Origin: JBDRRP01 sp964446485
GTDB taxonomy: Bacteria; Desulfobacterota; Desulfobacteria; Desulfobacterales; JBDRRP01
Direction: 5' to 3'
Assembly: GCA_964446485.1 (NCBI GenBank)
Contig: CAYUOU010000014.1
Coordinates: 1 to 64,000, forward strand
Length of the DNA: 64,000 nt
Every line of letters starts with the position of its first letter. The first letter of the stretch is position 1. Positions 61,296 to 64,000 of the stretch are shown piece after piece. The position numbers were made by a program, and so were the translations under genes. The notes below the pieces were generated by a model, which worked only from the letters and a program-made list of their open reading frames with translations, ran no database searches and was not told where the DNA came from.

Positions 61296-62477
61296 TTATT
61301 TCCGGTAATCAAACCGCTTTCGAAACAGTGACCGGGCCACCATGTTGATCTGGGCCTGGGTGGTGCCGCCCCCGATCTGGAACATCCGCACGTCCCTGAA
61401 CATGCGCGCCAGCGGCAGCGATTCCGCATAACCGGCCGCACCGAACATCTGAAGACTTTCGCTGGTGACCTCCAGGGCGGCGTGCCCGGTGTAGGCCTTG
61501 GCCATGGAGGCTTCGTCCATCAACGGCAGATAGACATTGTTGGGCAGCGGACGCGCATTGCAGGCCGCCCTGTAAATCAGCAGTCTGGCGGCGTTGAGCT
61601 TGATCTCCCCCTCGGCGGCCATCCACTGCAGCCCCTGAAAATCCGCAATGGGGCGGCCGAACGCCTTGCGTTTTTTCATGAACGCCACGGCAAGATCGTG
61701 CGCCCCCTGGGCGAGCCCCAATGCCACCGCACTGGCGCCGACACGCTGGCCGTTGTAACCGTTCATGAGTTTTTTGAACCCTTCGGTGCCATCCCCCATG
61801 ACCACGACATTCTCAGCCGGGACCACGCAGTCCTTGAAAATAAGTTCGGTCTCGGGGATGCCCCGCAGCCCCATGGCGTCCTCCACACGGCCGAAGGTGA
61901 ACCCCGGCGTCCCCTTGTCCACCAGGATGCCGCCGATGCCGATGTCGGCGCCATCCACGATGAAGCGCACGAAAATCAGGTTGGTGACCGATACGCCCCC
62001 GCCGGTGATCCAGTGCTTGGTGCCGTTGATCACATAGTGCTCGCCCTGCTTTTCGGCCGTGGCCTGCAGATCCGTCAGGGCGGTTCCGGCCTCGGGCTCG
62101 GTCATCCCGATGGCGGGCTTGTCGCCTTCCTTGAGGATCCGGTGAGCGACGAGCTTTCGCTGGGCGTCGGTCCCGTAAGCCATGACGCTGCCCAGGGCCC
62201 CCATGTTGGTTTCCACGATGGCCCGCGCCGTCACACCGCAATATTTGGCAGCGGTCTCAATGGCCAGCACCGCATCGATGAGGGGACGCCCCTGTCCGCC
62301 AAAGGCTTCGGGGATGGTCATGCCCAGCACCCCCAATTCCCTCAGCAGGTGGATGTTTTCCCAGGGATACTCGTGCTTCTTGTCCCAGCGGTCGGCCTTG
62401 GGGGCGAATTCTTTTTTCCCCATCTCGTCGAGGGTGGCGACGATGCGTCGCTGCTCATCGTTCAGCGTAAAATCCAT
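61296..62477 (-). CDS. Acyl-CoA dehydrogenase
   Basis: A 393-residue FAD enzyme. FTLNDEQRRIVATLDEMGKKEFAPKADRWD starts the helical domain. GMTEPEAGTALTDLQATAEKQGEHYVINGTKHWITGG covers the FAD/substrate strands. The C-terminal MFGAAGYAESLPLARMFRDVRMFQIGGGTTQAQINMVAR is characteristic of the family. It oxidises an acyl-CoA to the 2-enoyl-CoA and would need ETF elsewhere. ATG 62477 follows AAGGAAG. First gene behind the sigma-54 promoter. Confidence 0.92.
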   Translation of the reverse strand: MDFTLNDEQRRIVATLDEMGKKEFAPKADRWDKKHEYPWENIHLLRELGVLGMTIPEAFGGQGRPLIDAVLAIETAAKYCGVTARAIVETNMGALGSVMAYGTDAQRKLVAHRILKEGDKPAIGMTEPEAGTALTDLQATAEKQGEHYVINGTKHWITGGGVSVTNLIFVRFIVDGADIGIGGILVDKGTPGFTFGRVEDAMGLRGIPETELIFKDCVVPAENVVVMGDGTEGFKKLMNGYNGQRVGASAVALGLAQGAHDLAVAFMKKRKAFGRPIADFQGLQWMAAEGEIKLNAARLLIYRAACNARPLPNNVYLPLMDEASMAKAYTGHAALEVTSESLQMFGAAGYAESLPLARMFRDVRMFQIGGGTTQAQINMVARSLFRKRFDYRK

Positions 62478-62539
62478 GATGGCTTCCTTTCTGTCTGGCG
62501 ACAAATGGTCATTTTGGAATAGAAAATCTTGTCATCGAA

Positions 62540-62555
62540 AGCAAACTGCATGCCA
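62540..62555 (-). promoter_or_regulatory. Sigma-54 (-24/-12) promoter of the acyl-CoA/TRAP operon
   Basis: On the minus strand TGGCATGCAGTTTGCT matches the consensus TGGCACGNNNNTTGCW at all but one fixed position, with correct GG-GC spacing. It lies 63 bases before ATG 62477. It should need the enhancer-binding protein encoded at 54598. Confidence 0.82.
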
Positions 62556-62644
62556 CCAATCAGAAAAAATCTTTAACTAATTGATATTTGATCAGTTAAT
62601 AGGATTCTGGGGCCCATCGTGAACACTCCCGCCACCGGCTTCTG

Positions 62645-62678
62645 TTCCACTATTGAAATGTATTTTTCAATAGTGGAA
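62645..62678. promoter_or_regulatory. 14-bp perfect palindrome, probable activator binding site
   Basis: TTCCACTATTGAAA (62645-62658) and TTTCAATAGTGGAA (62665-62678) are separated by 6 nt. It is about 90-100 bp upstream of the sigma-54 promoter, the usual place for an enhancer site, and between two divergent genes. A weaker TTAACT...AGTTAA repeat lies nearer the promoter (about 62574-62602). Confidence 0.6.
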
Positions 62679-62972
62679 GTCCCGGGTGTGCGCCGGCAGG
62701 GTCCCGCCGGGCTGTGTTGACGGCAGCAGGGCGCCGGCCTCCCACGGGCAGCCATTCTCAGTAAATGGCGCCGTCACCGGCCACCGAAAATGGCAGCGTC
62801 CCAGCCAGCGGGAACGGCTGGCCCGGGAGGGGAGGGGGGGGCCACCGCCAGGCCTCACGGCCGTCCGCTGCGATTTCCGTAGACGCGACTTTTGCCGGGA
62901 TGCTAAAGAGGGCTCATCAAACCTCAGGCAGGCAATAGCGATGACACCGATGTTGACCGAAACAGGATTCCC
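62679..62972 (+). other. Non-coding gap upstream of the AEC permease
   Basis: A GC-rich 294-base stretch with a poly-G tract (about 62829-62841). No gene, clear promoter or terminator was recognised. It is the likely 5' region of the permease gene. Confidence 0.35.
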
Positions 62973-63887
62973 ATGATTGTCGACCACGTGGTGCCGGTAT
63001 TTTTCCTCATCGGCCTGGGGTATGTTCTGCGGCGGTTGCGATGGATCGAGGAAACGTTTTTCCGCAATTCGGACCGCCTGGTCTACTATGTGCTGTTTCC
63101 GGCGCTGCTGTTTTGGAAAATCGGGGGCGCGCCGGCCGGCATCAGCGACGCCCACCGGCTCTACTGGGCCATCATCGCCGCCACACTCGTCACATTCGTC
63201 ACCAGTTCGGCCGCCATCTACTGGGGCGCCATGCCGGCATCCAAGGCCGGCGCGTTCTCCCAGAGCTGCTACCGGTTCAATTCATACATCGGCATGGCAC
63301 TCATCATCGGCCTGCTGGGCGACGACGGGGTCTCCGCCTTCGGCAAGCTGATGGCGCTGGCCATCCCGGTGAACAACGTGCTTTCCGTGACGGTACTGGC
63401 GTGGTACGCGGACCGGGGGCAGGGCGTCGGCGGCCGGTGGCGCTTTGCCTGCCGCGCCACGGCGACCAATCCGCTCATCATCGCCTGCGTGGCGGGGATG
63501 CTCTATGCTGCGATTTCCGGCCGTTTCGCCGCGCCGGTGGACAACCTGCTGCGGCTGCTGACCTACGCCTCCCTGCCCCTGGCGCTGATCTCCGTTGGCG
63601 GCGCCCTGAAGCCGTCACTGGTGCGGCACCACCTGGGGCTTTGCACGGCGGCGGCCTTGTTCAAATTTGGGGTGATGCCGCTGGCCGGCCTGGGGTTTCT
63701 CTGGTTGTTCCAGGTCCATGGTGACGCCTATCGAATGGGCATGATCTACCTGGCCCTGCCCATCTCCCCGGCCACGTATATCCTATCCGTGCAACTGGGC
63801 AGCGACGGTGAATTCGCGGCGGCCTCCATCGTGTTTTCCACCATCGTCTCCATCGGCGCACTGATGATGGCGCTCCGGGTGGTGTGA
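62973..63887 (+). CDS. AEC-family (auxin efflux carrier) transporter
   Basis: A 304-residue permease with ten predicted spans. It opens MIVDHVVPVFFLIGLGYVLRR, then YVLFPALLFWKIGG, CYRFNSYIGMALIIGLLG (the N-x-Y core) and late LYLALPISPATYILSVQLG-like text. AEC proteins export or exchange organic acids such as malate. Divergent from the acyl-CoA/TRAP operon and sharing the regulatory gap, it may work on the same or a product acid. Confidence 0.87.
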   Translation: MIVDHVVPVFFLIGLGYVLRRLRWIEETFFRNSDRLVYYVLFPALLFWKIGGAPAGISDAHRLYWAIIAATLVTFVTSSAAIYWGAMPASKAGAFSQSCYRFNSYIGMALIIGLLGDDGVSAFGKLMALAIPVNNVLSVTVLAWYADRGQGVGGRWRFACRATATNPLIIACVAGMLYAAISGRFAAPVDNLLRLLTYASLPLALISVGGALKPSLVRHHLGLCTAAALFKFGVMPLAGLGFLWLFQVHGDAYRMGMIYLALPISPATYILSVQLGSDGEFAAASIVFSTIVSIGALMMALRVV

Positions 63888-63953
63888 CGCAGACACCCGC
63901 GAAAGTCGAAGCCTCGGCGGTGCTGCTCCGATAACTGCAAAAATGGGGACCCC

Positions 63954-64000
63954 GTGGAAACATTCCACCTGATCATCGAGTACGACGGTACCGCTTACCA
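63954..64000 (+). CDS. truA: tRNA pseudouridine(38-40) synthase TruA, 5' end only
   Basis: The window ends 47 bases into this gene. GTG 63954, preceded by GGGGA, gives VETFHLIIEYDGTAYH, the family start (IEYDGTxYHG). The catalytic Asp lies beyond the edge. Confidence 0.75.
   Translation, partial: METFHLIIEYDGTAY

Overview
The window reads as chromosome of a GC-rich, strictly anaerobic Desulfobacterota bacterium, most like the Desulfosarcina/Desulfobacteraceae group. This is inferred from gene content: CODH-type nickel accessory genes (CooC, CooT), two genes with in-frame TGA that read best as selenocysteine, a TAXI-type TRAP transporter with acyl-CoA genes, and an FMN-domain glutamate synthase. 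No 16S rRNA or other marker settles the species.

Layout. Positions 1-1060 hold decayed genes, a small ORF, a strong terminator and a degenerate tRNA-Val. A vapBC toxin-antitoxin pair follows (1279-1934). From 1972 to 37799 almost everything is on the minus strand and concerns metal or tetrapyrrole acquisition. Read 5' to 3', block A (37799 to 33261) encodes an exported protein with DxDGDG repeats, ExbB, ExbD, TonB, DUF3842, CooT and a histidine-rich protein. Block B (32833 to 24765) encodes a TonB-dependent receptor, a truncated exported tetrapyrrole methylase, NikK- and NikL-like proteins, a CooC ATPase and a complete FecBCD-type ABC importer. Block C (24164 to 1972) looks like one 22-kb operon: TonB receptor, two tandem binding proteins, permease, ATPase, second TonB receptor, CobN-type chelatase with its D-like and I subunits, an ABC-2 transporter, a third binding protein with permease and ATPase, a gate-domain membrane protein, CbiF/CobM and a TrmO-like protein. 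Many of these genes overlap by 1-17 bases.

The receptors opening blocks B and C are preceded by leaders that share a 14-nt hairpin, an 11-nt word 81 nt further on, and an intrinsic terminator. This suggests a common cis-regulatory RNA. No cobalamin riboswitch core was recognisable. CooC, CooT, NikK/NikL-like proteins and the His-rich protein point to nickel for blocks A and B. Block C points to a metal-tetrapyrrole or corrinoid substrate.

Positions 38000-54100 are mixed housekeeping and accessory genes: a HAD phosphatase, PriA, upp-uraA, a Prx-like selenoprotein, an uncharacterised Cys-motif protein, ArsC, a GAF-ANTAR antiterminator facing a glutamate synthase leader that has an ANTAR-type hexaloop plus terminator, a KaiC-like/HTH/cupin fusion and a pseudouridine synthase. 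Positions 54136-63887 hold a small dual-CXXC selenoprotein and a sigma-54 module: a PrpR-like enhancer-binding protein beside a minus-strand operon (acyl-CoA dehydrogenase, CaiB-type CoA transferase, TAXI TRAP transporter) that has a consensus -24/-12 promoter and an upstream 14-bp palindrome. An AEC permease and the first codons of truA close the window.
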